Positions 1-7,253 are shown, counted from the first letter of the stretch. The stretch is DNA of 12,451 bases from Spirochaetales bacterium (GCA_022785155.1 JALFRH010000208.1:1-12451), one strand, 5' to 3'. Program-made: numbers and translations. Notes: generated by a model from the sequence alone, not told the origin.

Positions 1-302
1 ATGAACATCCACAACAGGTTGAAGACTCCTGTTCCAATTCTGCAGGAGAAGAAGGACAGAAGCTCTTTCAATATATCCTTTCTTCCAGGAGTTCTATAGA
101 CAAAGTATTTGTTGGTGAGAAAAGCAAAGAGCACTGTAAGAAACCAGGCAACAAAAACGGAGATGACATTCGGTATACCCATCACCTCATAAAACAGCAT
201 GTACAACCCTGTCTCCAAGGCTGTGGCCAAGGCTCCCACCAAACAATACCTAATGAAAGTGGCCTTGCTTTTTATGAAGGCCACAACTCTGCTTTTTTCC
301 AT
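1..302 (-). CDS. GtrA-family membrane protein, N-terminal part (runs off the window)
   Basis: About 100 residues can be read from the ATG at 302 down to the window edge; the C-terminus is missing. The pattern is that of a GtrA-like protein (PF04138): a short basic N-terminus, then FIRYCLVGALATALETGLYM as the first membrane helix, a second helix around VISVFVAWFLTVLFAFL, the family-typical TNKYFVY motif, and a third segment beginning ELLSFFSCRIGTG. Family members are small four-helix membrane proteins, often linked to export or flipping of lipid-linked sugars for cell-surface polysaccharides; the substrate cannot be told here. The start codon has no Shine-Dalgarno sequence. A -35/-10 pair lies directly upstream with the -10 ending 6 nt before the ATG. 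The gene begins 37 nt after the guanine deaminase stop on the same strand, so read-through from that gene is also possible. Confidence 0.85.
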   Translation of the reverse strand, partial: MEKSRVVAFIKSKATFIRYCLVGALATALETGLYMLFYEVMGIPNVISVFVAWFLTVLFAFLTNKYFVYRTPGRKDILKELLSFFSCRIGTGVFNLLWMF

Positions 303-308
303 AACTTG

Positions 309-337
309 AGAATAACAATAATATCTTGTTTAGACAA
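309..337 (-). promoter_or_regulatory. Predicted promoter of the gtrA-like gene, leaderless type
   Basis: Read on the minus strand: TTGTCT at 337-332, a 17-bp spacer, TATTCT at 314-309, then CAAGTT and the ATG. Each hexamer matches the sigma-70 consensus at 4 of 6 positions. With usual spacing, transcription would start at or next to the A of the ATG. No Shine-Dalgarno competes with this reading. Confidence 0.4.
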
Positions 338-339
338 AC

Positions 340-1614
340 TCAAAGGACTTTATTTCCCTTGACCCACTTACCTTTGATGCCCGTTCTATCTCCATGAAGA
401 TATGCAAAGCGCTCCAGACGCTCAGTTGGTGACAGATAGCGTGGGAATGGGATGGAATCGTCGGAAAGGATCAACACATCTCCATCATACCCCTTTTCAA
501 AGGAACCCACCTTTCCAAAGAAGGCTCCGCCTCCTTTTGTGGCCAGATAGAAGGCATCAGCAAAGGAAAGAGGCTCTATTGAATCATCCACAAGGCGCCA
601 GTATAGCTTCGACACCTTTACCGCATCCACTGCTGCATCGAAGATAGACTCTGTAGTTCCTCCTGCAATATCTGAACCCAAGCCTACATTTATGCCTTTA
701 TCCATATATTTTCGTACGGGGGCGATACCCGACTTTATATTCTCATTTGACTCAGGGCAATGGGCGACGAAGACACCATTCCTCTTCATCAGCTCTATTT
801 CCTCTTCTCCTGAAAGGACGCAGTGGGCCATAATGCAGCCATCGCCAAAGAGTCCGAATCTGTCATAGGCATCCCCATAGAACTTGGACCATGGAGCAAG
901 TTCCTTTACAAACTCCACCTCCCCCATGTTCTCGCTTAGGTGAGACTGTACAGGCAATCTCCACTCTTTCCTTATTTTGGAGAGCTTCTCCATGAGTTCG
1001 TCACTGCAGGAAGGGACAAAACGAGGAGTAATGATTGGCTTGGTGTATCTATATCCCCTCTTAACACACTCCTTAAGCCATCTCTCTGTGTCCTGTGCCG
1101 CCTTCTCAGGGCTTTCTTCTCTCAGCTCATCAGGAGAGTTTCTATCCATATTCACCTTTCCGATGTAGCTTCTGATTCCTATTTCCTCCATCTTATCCAT
1201 TAAGATGAGAGTCCCTTCCACATGAAGGGAAGAGAATGCAACCATTCTGGTTGTGGCACTCTTTTTTATGGCATCTGTAAAATATGAGTAGACTCTGTCG
1301 GCATATGAAGTATCACTGAACTTGGATTCCTCAGGAAAGGTGTATGTATTGAGCCAGTCCATAAGCTCCAAATCCATATTTGTTCCACGGAATGCAAACT
1401 GAGGCGCATGGACATGGAGATCCACAAGGCCTGGAACCACCAGATCATTATCAGCATCAATGAAATCCAAGTCCTTATGTTCATCAGGTAGAGTATTGAA
1501 TACTCCTTCAACTATTCCATCCTTAATGACCAAGTATCCATTTTCAACGCTCTTAAGCTCTTTATTTGTCTCAGACCAAATAATGTTTCCTTTAATAACA
1601 AAGCTGTCTTTCAT
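340..1614 (-). CDS. guaD: Guanine deaminase (amidohydrolase superfamily)
   Basis: This cytoplasmic enzyme hydrolyses guanine to xanthine and ammonia in purine salvage and breakdown. The 424-residue protein follows the animal and bacterial guanine deaminase pattern along its whole length: PGLVDLHVHAPQ at 61-72 with metal ligands H67 and H69, the family-specific WLNTYTFPEE at 87-96, KPIITPRFVPSCS at 192-204, SHLSEN with H225, MAHCVLS with H264, HCPESN at 285-290, and GLGSDIAGG with D315. The C-terminal YLHGDRTGIKGKWVKG also matches. Length is normal for the family. The start is supported by GGAG about 8 nt upstream and an AGG nearer the ATG. It lies downstream of the pdxR-like gene on the same strand, with 105 nt between. 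No purine riboswitch fold is evident in that gap. Other deaminating amidohydrolases share the metal site, but the family-specific segments favour guanine deaminase. Confidence 0.93.
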   Translation of the reverse strand: MKDSFVIKGNIIWSETNKELKSVENGYLVIKDGIVEGVFNTLPDEHKDLDFIDADNDLVVPGLVDLHVHAPQFAFRGTNMDLELMDWLNTYTFPEESKFSDTSYADRVYSYFTDAIKKSATTRMVAFSSLHVEGTLILMDKMEEIGIRSYIGKVNMDRNSPDELREESPEKAAQDTERWLKECVKRGYRYTKPIITPRFVPSCSDELMEKLSKIRKEWRLPVQSHLSENMGEVEFVKELAPWSKFYGDAYDRFGLFGDGCIMAHCVLSGEEEIELMKRNGVFVAHCPESNENIKSGIAPVRKYMDKGINVGLGSDIAGGTTESIFDAAVDAVKVSKLYWRLVDDSIEPLSFADAFYLATKGGGAFFGKVGSFEKGYDGDVLILSDDSIPFPRYLSPTERLERFAYLHGDRTGIKGKWVKGNKVL

Positions 1615-1719
1615 TTACCTATCTCCAAGAAAAGTCTACTCTATATTTCCAAAAAAGCAACAAGATGCAACAAATACACATATATCTTTCCATATCCCAT
1701 ATGCTTTTTGGCCGTTATT

Positions 1720-3099
1720 CTACACATTATCGGAAAGAATGGATAAGGCTTTTTTGAAGATTTCCAAATCCAAATTCGAGTAGCTGATGATGAAATCATG
1801 GGAAATGGAAGAGAAATGGGAAAAATCAGAGAGGGCGGAGATCTTTATCCCCTCTTCTTTCAGTATTTCCTTTACCTTTTCATCTGATAGTGTGGTATGG
1901 AGGCGAAGAATGAAATGGAGGCCTGAGTCATTTTCAATGACGCTGCATCTATCTTTCATGGGGCTGGAATATATAAGGGAGAGAATGGCCTTGCGCTGCC
2001 TTATATAGAAGAGCCTCATTCTATTGATATGCTTTTCAAAGTATCCATCCAATATGAAGGAGGCAAGAGTATACTGCTCGAAACTTGAGACAGTGGAGGA
2101 ATAGAAGGAAAGCTTCTCCTTGAATCTTTCAGCCAAATCAAAGGGAAGAACCATATAGCTGATTCTTACAGTGGAGGCCAAGGACTTTGAGAAGGTGTTC
2201 ATATAGATGACGCTGCCACTACCATCCAGAGTATAGAGAGTGGGAAAGGGATTTCTTGAAACCCTGAACTCACTGTCATAATCATCTTCAAGGATATATC
2301 TGTCTTCTTTACCTGCTGCCCAGGATAGTATTTCATAACGTCTATCCAAAGGCATTGTTATGCCTGTGGGATAGTGATGGTTTGGGCTGATGTGGGCGAT
2401 ATCGGCACCAGAGTTCTCCAACATCTCCAAAGAAAGCCCCTTTTCATCCAGCTGTACCCGAGTACTCTTTACTCCGTTTGACTCATATATTCTCTCCAGC
2501 TTCATATAACCGGGGTCTTCTATTGCATATGTTTTATCTCTTCCAAGAAGCTGGATTATCAAGGAATAGAGATATTCGGTCCCTGCCCCTACCAGGACTT
2601 GGGATGGAGATACAGCCATACCTCTGAAGGATGACAGATGTTGGGAAATGGCTTTTCTCAATTCATAGACGCCCTCTGTAGCCATGGGAGAGAGAAGCTG
2701 TTTCTGTTTTTCAGCCATAGTCTTTCTCATTAATCGGGACCAGATGGAAAAGGGAAAGTTATCTTCCCTGACTCTGTTATTGGATAAATCGGGAAGATCC
2801 ATCTTGGCCTTCTCTTCCTCTTCCTTGACAACAAAGGAGACTGCCGCCCTCTTTTTACCTACACCATCGGATACAAAATATCCCTTTTTTTCATAGGCAG
2901 TGATATATCCTTCACTGACAAGCTGGTCATATGCATTCTGGACCGTAATGGTACTTACACTACAGTTCCTGGCGAAGGCCCTCTTTGATGGAAGCTTCTC
3001 TCCTCTCTTCAGATTTCCTTCTTCGATATCTTTTTTAAGAGCTTTATATAACTCTTTCGATAAATGACCTTTATTTTTGTCCAAGGAATAGGTAAGCAT
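1720..3099 (-). CDS. pdxR: MocR-family (GntR/aminotransferase-like) regulator, PdxR type
   Basis: This 459-residue protein has the two-part MocR architecture. An N-terminal GntR winged helix-turn-helix covers about residues 10-78 (LPSKRAFARNCSVSTITVQNAYDQLVSEG in the recognition region, then KKGYFV in the wing). A linker leads to a fold-type I aminotransferase-like domain from about 110 to the end. Visible PLP-site signatures are NHHYPTG at 240-246, EDDYDSEF at 271-278 and NTFSKSLAS with the PLP-binding lysine at K305. In this family the second domain senses PLP rather than catalysing transamination. Divergence from pdxS-pdxT makes the PdxR role (PLP-responsive activator of pdxST and repressor of itself) very likely. 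The start has a strong GGAGGG Shine-Dalgarno. An inverted repeat at 3112-3158 between the two start codons is the likely binding site. Confidence 0.9.
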   Translation of the reverse strand: MLTYSLDKNKGHLSKELYKALKKDIEEGNLKRGEKLPSKRAFARNCSVSTITVQNAYDQLVSEGYITAYEKKGYFVSDGVGKKRAAVSFVVKEEEEKAKMDLPDLSNNRVREDNFPFSIWSRLMRKTMAEKQKQLLSPMATEGVYELRKAISQHLSSFRGMAVSPSQVLVGAGTEYLYSLIIQLLGRDKTYAIEDPGYMKLERIYESNGVKSTRVQLDEKGLSLEMLENSGADIAHISPNHHYPTGITMPLDRRYEILSWAAGKEDRYILEDDYDSEFRVSRNPFPTLYTLDGSGSVIYMNTFSKSLASTVRISYMVLPFDLAERFKEKLSFYSSTVSSFEQYTLASFILDGYFEKHINRMRLFYIRQRKAILSLIYSSPMKDRCSVIENDSGLHFILRLHTTLSDEKVKEILKEEGIKISALSDFSHFSSISHDFIISYSNLDLEIFKKALSILSDNV

Positions 3100-3111
3100 T
3101 TTCCCTCCAAT

Positions 3112-3158
3112 CTGGTTATATCAATATAAAAGAAATCTGAGCATTTTTATATAACCAG
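3112..3158. promoter_or_regulatory. Inverted repeat in the pdxR-pdxS divergent region, likely PdxR operator
   Basis: CTGGTTATAT at 3112-3121 is the exact reverse complement of ATATAACCAG at 3149-3158; the arms are 27 bp apart (37 bp centre to centre). The left arm lies directly upstream of the pdxR Shine-Dalgarno. The right arm ends beside a possible pdxS -10 box (TATAGT, 3159-3164), which has no good -35 hexamer, as expected for an activator-dependent promoter. The position suits a regulator acting in both directions. That PdxR binds it is inferred from context. Confidence 0.65.
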
Positions 3159-3192
3159 TATAGTGCTAAAGTCCTAATATCAGAGGTACATC

Positions 3193-4071
3193 ATGGATTG
3201 GAACACACAATATGAACTAAACAAAGGATTGGCCCAAATGCTTAAGGGCGGAGTCATCATGGATGTCACTACTCCAGAGCAGGCCAAGATAGCAGAAGAA
3301 TCCGGAGCATGTGCTGTAATGGCTTTGGAGAGAATCCCTGCTGATATCAGGGCAGCTGGAGGCGTATCAAGAATGAGCGACCCGAAGATGATCAAGGGAA
3401 TTCAGGAGGCAGTCTCCATTCCTGTAATGGCAAAGTGCCGCATCGGCCACTTTGTAGAGGCCCAGATTCTTGAAGCCATTGAAATCGATTATATAGATGA
3501 ATCCGAGGTCCTTAGCCCCGCCGATGATATCTACCATATCAATAAGCGTGAATTCAGGGTTCCTTTTGTCTGCGGAGCAAGAGACTTGGGGGAAGCACTC
3601 AGACGAATAAACGAAGGCGCTTCCATGATCAGGACCAAGGGTGAGCCTGGAACAGGTGACGTAATACAGGCTGTAAGACATATGAGGAAAATGAACGCTG
3701 AAATCAACAGAATCGTCTCCATGAGAAAAGATGAACTATATGAAGAGGCAAAGACTCTTCAAGTACCCTTTGATCTTGTTTTATATGTCCATGAAAAGGG
3801 AAAACTTCCTGTAGTAAACTTCGCAGCAGGCGGTGTAGCCACACCAGCTGATGCAGCTCTTATGGTGCAGCTTGGAGCTGAAGGAGTATTTGTCGGCTCA
3901 GGTATCTTCAAATCCGGAGACCCAAAGAAAAGGGCAAGAGCCATTGTAGAGGCTGTCACACACTATAATGAACCTAAGGTCATAGCTGCACTATCCGAAG
4001 ACCTGGGTGAGGCTATGGTTGGAATAAACCCGGAAGAAATAAAGATAATCATGGAAGAAAGAGGCAGATGA
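3193..4071 (+). CDS. pdxS: Pyridoxal 5'-phosphate synthase, PdxS (lyase) subunit
   Basis: PdxS forms the (beta/alpha)8 dodecameric core of the DXP-independent PLP synthase. It condenses ribose 5-phosphate (or ribulose 5-phosphate), glyceraldehyde 3-phosphate and ammonia delivered by PdxT. The 292-residue length is standard and the conserved residues fall at the classical positions: D24 (MDVTTPEQA), K81 (VMAKCRIGHFVEAQ), DESEVLSPAD at 102-111, K149 in MIRTKGEPGTG, and the phosphate-loop regions NFAAGGVATPADAA and VGSGIFKS. The start is supported by AGAGG 6 nt upstream. The stop overlaps the pdxT start as ATGA, which indicates translational coupling and matched expression of the two subunits. 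Confidence 0.98.
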   Translation: MDWNTQYELNKGLAQMLKGGVIMDVTTPEQAKIAEESGACAVMALERIPADIRAAGGVSRMSDPKMIKGIQEAVSIPVMAKCRIGHFVEAQILEAIEIDYIDESEVLSPADDIYHINKREFRVPFVCGARDLGEALRRINEGASMIRTKGEPGTGDVIQAVRHMRKMNAEINRIVSMRKDELYEEAKTLQVPFDLVLYVHEKGKLPVVNFAAGGVATPADAALMVQLGAEGVFVGSGIFKSGDPKKRARAIVEAVTHYNEPKVIAALSEDLGEAMVGINPEEIKIIMEERGR

Positions 4072-4625
4072 TGAAAATAGGAGTTTTTGCTCTTCAAGGT
4101 GCTTTTATAGAGCATATCAATGCACTGAAGCGTCTTGGAGCAGATTGCGTAGAAATACGTAACAGCGACGACATCATAGGTGTCGATAGGCTGGTATTAC
4201 CTGGGGGAGAGAGTACTGTACAAGGAAAACTCCTACACAAAACAGGTCTCTTTGAAAAAACGAAGGATCTAATAGACCAGGGTATGCCTACGTTGGCAAC
4301 CTGTGCAGGTCTCATTCTTCTTGCATCCTCTTTATCCAACGATGAAAACACCTATCTATCTACTCTTCCTATGACTGTGAAGAGAAATGCCTTCGGTAGA
4401 CAGTTGGGCTCCTATGAAGAGAGAGGAAAAGTCTTAGGCTTCGAGGACTTCCCAATGGTATTTATAAGGGCACCATATATAGAGAATATAGGAGATGGGG
4501 TGGAGAGAATAGCAGAATCCAAAGGCCATATTGTCGGGGTGAAATACAAATCCCAGATTGCATTGTCTTTTCATCCGGAGCTTACTGATGACTTAAGGCT
4601 TCATGAGTATTTTCTCTCTATTTAA
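4068..4625 (+). CDS. pdxT: Pyridoxal 5'-phosphate synthase, PdxT (glutaminase) subunit
   Basis: PdxT is a class I glutamine amidotransferase that hydrolyses glutamine and channels ammonia into PdxS. The 185-residue protein shows the complete catalytic triad: C79 in ATCAGLILLA, H169 and E171 in SFHPELT. The oxyanion-loop motif LPGGEST is at 44-50, and the family segments NAFGRQ and FIRAPYI are present. Length is normal. The ATG at 4068 overlaps the pdxS stop; a second in-frame ATG follows at 4071, and family N-termini (one residue before the IGVxxLQG strand) fit either one. The gene is last in the pdxST operon and is followed by a hairpin 5 nt after its stop. Confidence 0.97.
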   Translation: MMKIGVFALQGAFIEHINALKRLGADCVEIRNSDDIIGVDRLVLPGGESTVQGKLLHKTGLFEKTKDLIDQGMPTLATCAGLILLASSLSNDENTYLSTLPMTVKRNAFGRQLGSYEERGKVLGFEDFPMVFIRAPYIENIGDGVERIAESKGHIVGVKYKSQIALSFHPELTDDLRLHEYFLSI

Positions 4626-4630
4626 TTAAA

Positions 4631-4656
4631 GGGAGTCTTTCCAAAAAGAGGCTCCC
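4631..4656 (+). terminator. Hairpin after pdxT, weak intrinsic terminator
   Basis: GGGAGTCTTT pairs with AGAGGCTCCC (10 bp with two G-T pairs) around a 6-nt loop, just after the pdxT stop. Only a poor T stretch (TATTCCATT) follows, so termination may be partial or the hairpin may mainly protect the 3' end. Confidence 0.5.
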
Positions 4657-4699
4657 TATTCCATTAGACTGAGGAAACAACATAATCTACAATACAGAA

Positions 4700-4728
4700 T
4701 AGACAAATGATACTCTTTTAAATATACT
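4700..4728 (+). promoter_or_regulatory. Predicted promoter of tRNA-Pro
   Basis: TAGACA (4700-4705, 5 of 6 matches to the -35 consensus), a 17-bp spacer and TATACT (4723-4728, 5 of 6 matches to the -10 consensus). Transcription would begin near 4735, leaving a leader of only about 6 nt before the mature tRNA. A separate promoter fits with the hairpin that follows pdxT. Confidence 0.6.
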
Positions 4729-4740
4729 TTCTCTTGTTGA

Positions 4741-4813
4741 CGGATAGTAGCGCAGAGGCTAGCGCACTTGGTTCGGGACCAAGGGGTCGGCGGTTCAAAT
4801 CCGCCCTGTCCGA
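4741..4813 (+). tRNA. tRNA-Pro (anticodon CGG)
   Basis: A complete 73-nt cloverleaf can be folded by eye. The acceptor stem is CGGATAG/CTGTCCG with one G-T pair, the D stem GCGC/GCGC, the anticodon stem CTTGG/CCAAG with loop TTCGGGA (anticodon CGG, reading proline codon CCG), and the T arm GGCGG-TTCAAAT-CCGCC. The C1-G72 pair with A73 is the bacterial tRNA-Pro identity signature. No CCA is encoded (TAT follows the discriminator), so the 3' end would have to be added by tRNA nucleotidyltransferase. Confidence 0.96.
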
Positions 4814-4835
4814 TATTTAAAAAATGTTGTGTTGA

Positions 4836-4977
4836 TGTACAACTCAATCGCAGAAATTCGCTTTATTTGCACCTGAAATGACGATTTTTCAGGTGTTTTT
4901 TCGTGATGAATGTACATCTTATCGCGGAAATCGCGGTTTTTTCCGTTTCCTTGTACAACTCTATCGCGGAAATGCTG
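4836..4977 (+). repeat. Three imperfect direct copies of a 26-nt repeat downstream of tRNA-Pro
   Basis: Copies lie at 4836-4861, 4911-4936 and 4952-4977. Each begins TGTACA, runs through A/T-CT, and contains ATCGCRGAAAT followed by a GC-containing tail; the copies differ by substitutions and single-base indels. Start-to-start distances are 75 and 41 nt. The tRNA terminator sits between copies 1 and 2. The indels argue against a coding role. Apart from the tRNA, its signals and these repeats, nothing else is seen between pdxT and the DUF2974 gene (4626-4998). Confidence 0.7.
4870..4901 (+). terminator. Intrinsic terminator of tRNA-Pro
   Basis: CACCTGAAA (4870-4878) pairs perfectly with TTTCAGGTG (4887-4895) around an 8-nt loop and is followed by six T. 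It lies 57 nt after the tRNA. On the minus strand the same hairpin, without a T run, lies downstream of the DUF2974 gene. Confidence 0.85.
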
Positions 4978-4998
4978 TAAAAACATGAGTTCCAAAAA

Positions 4999-6120
4999 TT
5001 ACTTCTCAGATAACATATCTTCGTATGGGTTGATAAGTCCTAGCTTCTTTGTAGTCTCTTTACCAATAGCCCTTATTATCTGGCGAAGAAATTCCTTTAC
5101 ATTCTTACTTCCGTTTATTGATCTCAAGAACTTTATTGTCTCTGCTGGACTCATAGCTGTAAGCTCAGTAAGCGTGGAACATCCACTATTCAACAGTGCA
5201 TCAAACAACTCGTCAAAGAGTGCTGTCTTCTCTTCTTCTGTAGATTTCTCAATATACTGGTTACATAACTTCTGGAAGAAGAGAGAAAACTCAGATATTT
5301 CTTTTTCCCTGTCAAAACGAGTACCCATAAGCGTCCAGTTAAAACCGTCGTGAGCAAGAGGGCCAAATACTCTGCTATGAATAATCTCTAATCTTCCTGC
5401 ACTCTTTAAGAGAACTCCTACAAGGGAGTTTTGGGAGCAGATACTAAAGATTCTATCTTTTATATCAAAGTATCCCTCTTTCTCAAAAAATGATGACTGA
5501 AATCCAGGACCGTCGAAGCTGTAGACATCTATGATCCTATCTCTTATTTCTTTCGAAGCAGATACAGCTGAATATACTGCCAGATTTCCCCCTTTCGAAT
5601 GGCCGCAAATTCTGATCTTGGATGTTTTATCATAGTTTGACTCTGATACCAGGTAATCGACAGCATCCTTCTGTGCAGGAACTGTATCATACACAGAGAG
5701 GTTACAGTCTTCCTTCCATCCGATAATAGTATCGTCAGTACCTCTGAAACTGACACAAATAGATCCATCAGGAAGAACGATAGTTATTGCACTGAACTGT
5801 TCTTCGTTTTCTTTATCATAAATAACGACTTGGTGTCGGAGTAACAAGTCTTTATATCTCGCTTTGTCCTTTATGATATTGTACATATTCATTACATACT
5901 GGGACTGCAAGACACCAAGGCTGTCATTGACAGCATATATTTTGAAGAATTCTTCAAAGGCATCACAAAGCTTTATTTCCACATTCTCAGGAATTATCCC
6001 TTTGAAATCTGCTGTAGAGATTTGGGAGAGAATAAACATATCCACTTCATTTATAGGAGAGTTGTCAAAGGTCAAGTCTCCTCTCCAATTCAGATAGTCT
6101 ATGGCATTTGTATTGTTGAT
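4999..6120 (-). CDS. DUF2974 / Mbeg1-like alpha/beta hydrolase, non-AUG start
   Basis: The protein resembles the DUF2974 (Mbeg1-like) lipase-type family. It shows SFRGTDDTIIGWKEDCNLS (a lipase-class-3-like strand-turn), a nucleophile elbow ICGHSKGGNLA, FDGPGF (possible catalytic Asp) and LAHDGFNW (possible catalytic His). Counted from an ATC at 6120 it has 373 residues, with the serine near 175. The substrate is unknown; the family is predicted to be esterase or lipase. The first conventional start in frame is a TTG at 6075, but that would remove AIDYLNWRGDL, which is the conserved family N-terminus before PINEVD. The frame is open upstream to a TGA at 6184-6186 with no ATG, GTG or TTG. A perfect AAGGAGG (6133-6127) sits 6 nt before ATC at 6120, so I placed the start there; initiation at ATC is inferred. 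It follows the XRE gene on the same strand, behind a terminator. Confidence 0.8.
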   Translation of the reverse strand: MNNTNAIDYLNWRGDLTFDNSPINEVDMFILSQISTADFKGIIPENVEIKLCDAFEEFFKIYAVNDSLGVLQSQYVMNMYNIIKDKARYKDLLLRHQVVIYDKENEEQFSAITIVLPDGSICVSFRGTDDTIIGWKEDCNLSVYDTVPAQKDAVDYLVSESNYDKTSKIRICGHSKGGNLAVYSAVSASKEIRDRIIDVYSFDGPGFQSSFFEKEGYFDIKDRIFSICSQNSLVGVLLKSAGRLEIIHSRVFGPLAHDGFNWTLMGTRFDREKEISEFSLFFQKLCNQYIEKSTEEEKTALFDELFDALLNSGCSTLTELTAMSPAETIKFLRSINGSKNVKEFLRQIIRAIGKETTKKLGLINPYEDMLSEK

Positions 6121-6186
6121 ATAACGCCTCCTTTCTTCTCTTCTGATAATGTAACCTATAAAATGCGGGAAGTGAAATCTTGATCA

Positions 6187-6222
6187 AGTAAAAGAGACTG
6201 CCATATATAACGTGACAGCCTC
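6187..6222 (-). terminator. Probable intrinsic terminator of the XRE repeat gene
   Basis: On the minus strand GAGGCTGTC (6222-6214) pairs with GGCAGTCTC (6202-6194), 9 bp with two G-T pairs, followed by TTTTACTT. It starts about 27 nt after the XRE gene stop and would separate that gene from the DUF2974 gene. Confidence 0.6.
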
Positions 6223-6249
6223 AGAAAGTACTATTCTTTGTCGATATTT

Positions 6250-7185
6250 CTACCCTTTCTTCATTGCTTTCTTTATCAATAAGCCAAAGTCATCGCTATC
6301 CAAGAAAGGAGCAAACACCATGACATCTTTCATTTCCATCTGTTTTTCATCTATGGCGGAAGAAATCACATCACTCAGTTCATCCTCGTCCATAAATGGA
6401 GCAAGTTCAACCAGATCATCTTTCTCCCCTTTTTCTAGAAGTACAGAAAAAAGCGATGATACAACCGGGCCATCAAGGTGAGGGAGAACATCTTCTACAG
6501 AAGAAAAAGAGAAAGAAGGAGAGGAAATGGTTTTCCTTGCATATTCTTCCAAGCACTCTTCACTTAAAAAAGGCGCCAGGGCTTTTATGTTACATCGGCC
6601 TCCTTTGTCCAGTGACTTCATCACTATCTCCGATAATTCTTCTTCATCCAAGAATGGAGCGAAGGCCACCAAGTCGTCCGAATCAGTTATTTGATGTCTA
6701 TTGAGTAGTATCGAAAGCGTTTCTTCCTCAAGAAATGGTGCAAGGGCAACAAGGGAAGAAACATCCTCCACTTCCAAGTCTTCCACTAATTCTGAAAGTG
6801 CCTTGGAAGAAAGAAATGGTGCAAGAGAAACAAACTCATCCACTTTGACTTTACTTTTTTTCTCTTTCACTCTCTCTTCTATAGTCTTTGGCGGAACTAT
6901 TGGAGCCACATCGATAAGGTCTGATATCTCCAGTTCTTTCTTCTCCATGACCTTTTCTACGCTGATACTGTTTTTCTCTTCCGATCCCAATATTTCATTG
7001 ATACTGATGGAAAGTATTTCCGACAGATCGGAAAGCTTACTTATATCAGGCATAGAGGCCCCTCTCTCCCAGTTGGAGACAGCCTGAAAACTCACTCCCA
7101 TTTTATCGGCAAGCTCCATCTGAGTCATATTCTTTCTGTTTCTTCCGTCTCTTATTCTTTTTGCAACCTTCAATGTATCGAACAT
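6250..7185 (-). CDS. XRE-family DNA-binding protein with tandem 'APFL' repeats
   Basis: Residues 1-65 form a standard Cro/C1-type helix-turn-helix (KVAKRIRDGRNRKNMTQMEL, then MGVSFQAVSNWERGASMPD, ending SISINEIL). The remaining ~245 residues are acidic and built from about eight copies of a ~25-32-residue unit with the pattern (D)LVxxAPFLxxExLxxLV. The units lie near 89-108, 116-140, 144-166, 171-194, 200-220, 231-250, 257-279 and 288-311. The first (VAPIVPP) and sixth (VLPHLDG) are degenerate. Each unit looks like a short helical hairpin, so the whole could form a solenoid. No ligand-binding or membrane segment is seen. The start has AGAGGAG 5 nt upstream. I do not recognise a characterised homologue; a regulator whose repeat domain binds a partner protein is a reasonable inference. 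The target genes are unknown. Confidence 0.85.
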   Translation of the reverse strand: MFDTLKVAKRIRDGRNRKNMTQMELADKMGVSFQAVSNWERGASMPDISKLSDLSEILSISINEILGSEEKNSISVEKVMEKKELEISDLIDVAPIVPPKTIEERVKEKKSKVKVDEFVSLAPFLSSKALSELVEDLEVEDVSSLVALAPFLEEETLSILLNRHQITDSDDLVAFAPFLDEEELSEIVMKSLDKGGRCNIKALAPFLSEECLEEYARKTISSPSFSFSSVEDVLPHLDGPVVSSLFSVLLEKGEKDDLVELAPFMDEDELSDVISSAIDEKQMEMKDVMVFAPFLDSDDFGLLIKKAMKKG

Positions 7186-7253
7186 AAATACTCCTCTGTT
7201 TCTTTCCTGGGCCCCTGAAAGATAATCTTGAGTTTATGTTACTTGGCTGAAGG

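Noticed and set aside
1615..1719. Purine riboswitch before guanine deaminase
   Set aside because: The 105-nt gap shows no three-way junction pattern or conserved purine-aptamer core that I can find.
4741..4861. tRNA-associated attachment site of an integrated element
   Set aside because: No integrase is present and no copy of the tRNA 3' end is repeated anywhere in the window.
4836..4977. CRISPR array made of the three 26-nt copies
   Set aside because: The copies are imperfect with indels, the gaps are 49 and 15 nt, and there are no cas genes nearby.
4795..4995. A 66-codon minus-strand open frame over the tRNA flank and repeats
   Set aside because: It runs through the tRNA 3' end, a terminator and the repeats; the repeat copies carry indels relative to each other and it has no ribosome binding site.
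4910..5353. A 147-codon plus-strand frame beginning in the repeats
   Set aside because: It overlaps the conserved DUF2974 coding region antisense and its composition is that of a reverse reading.
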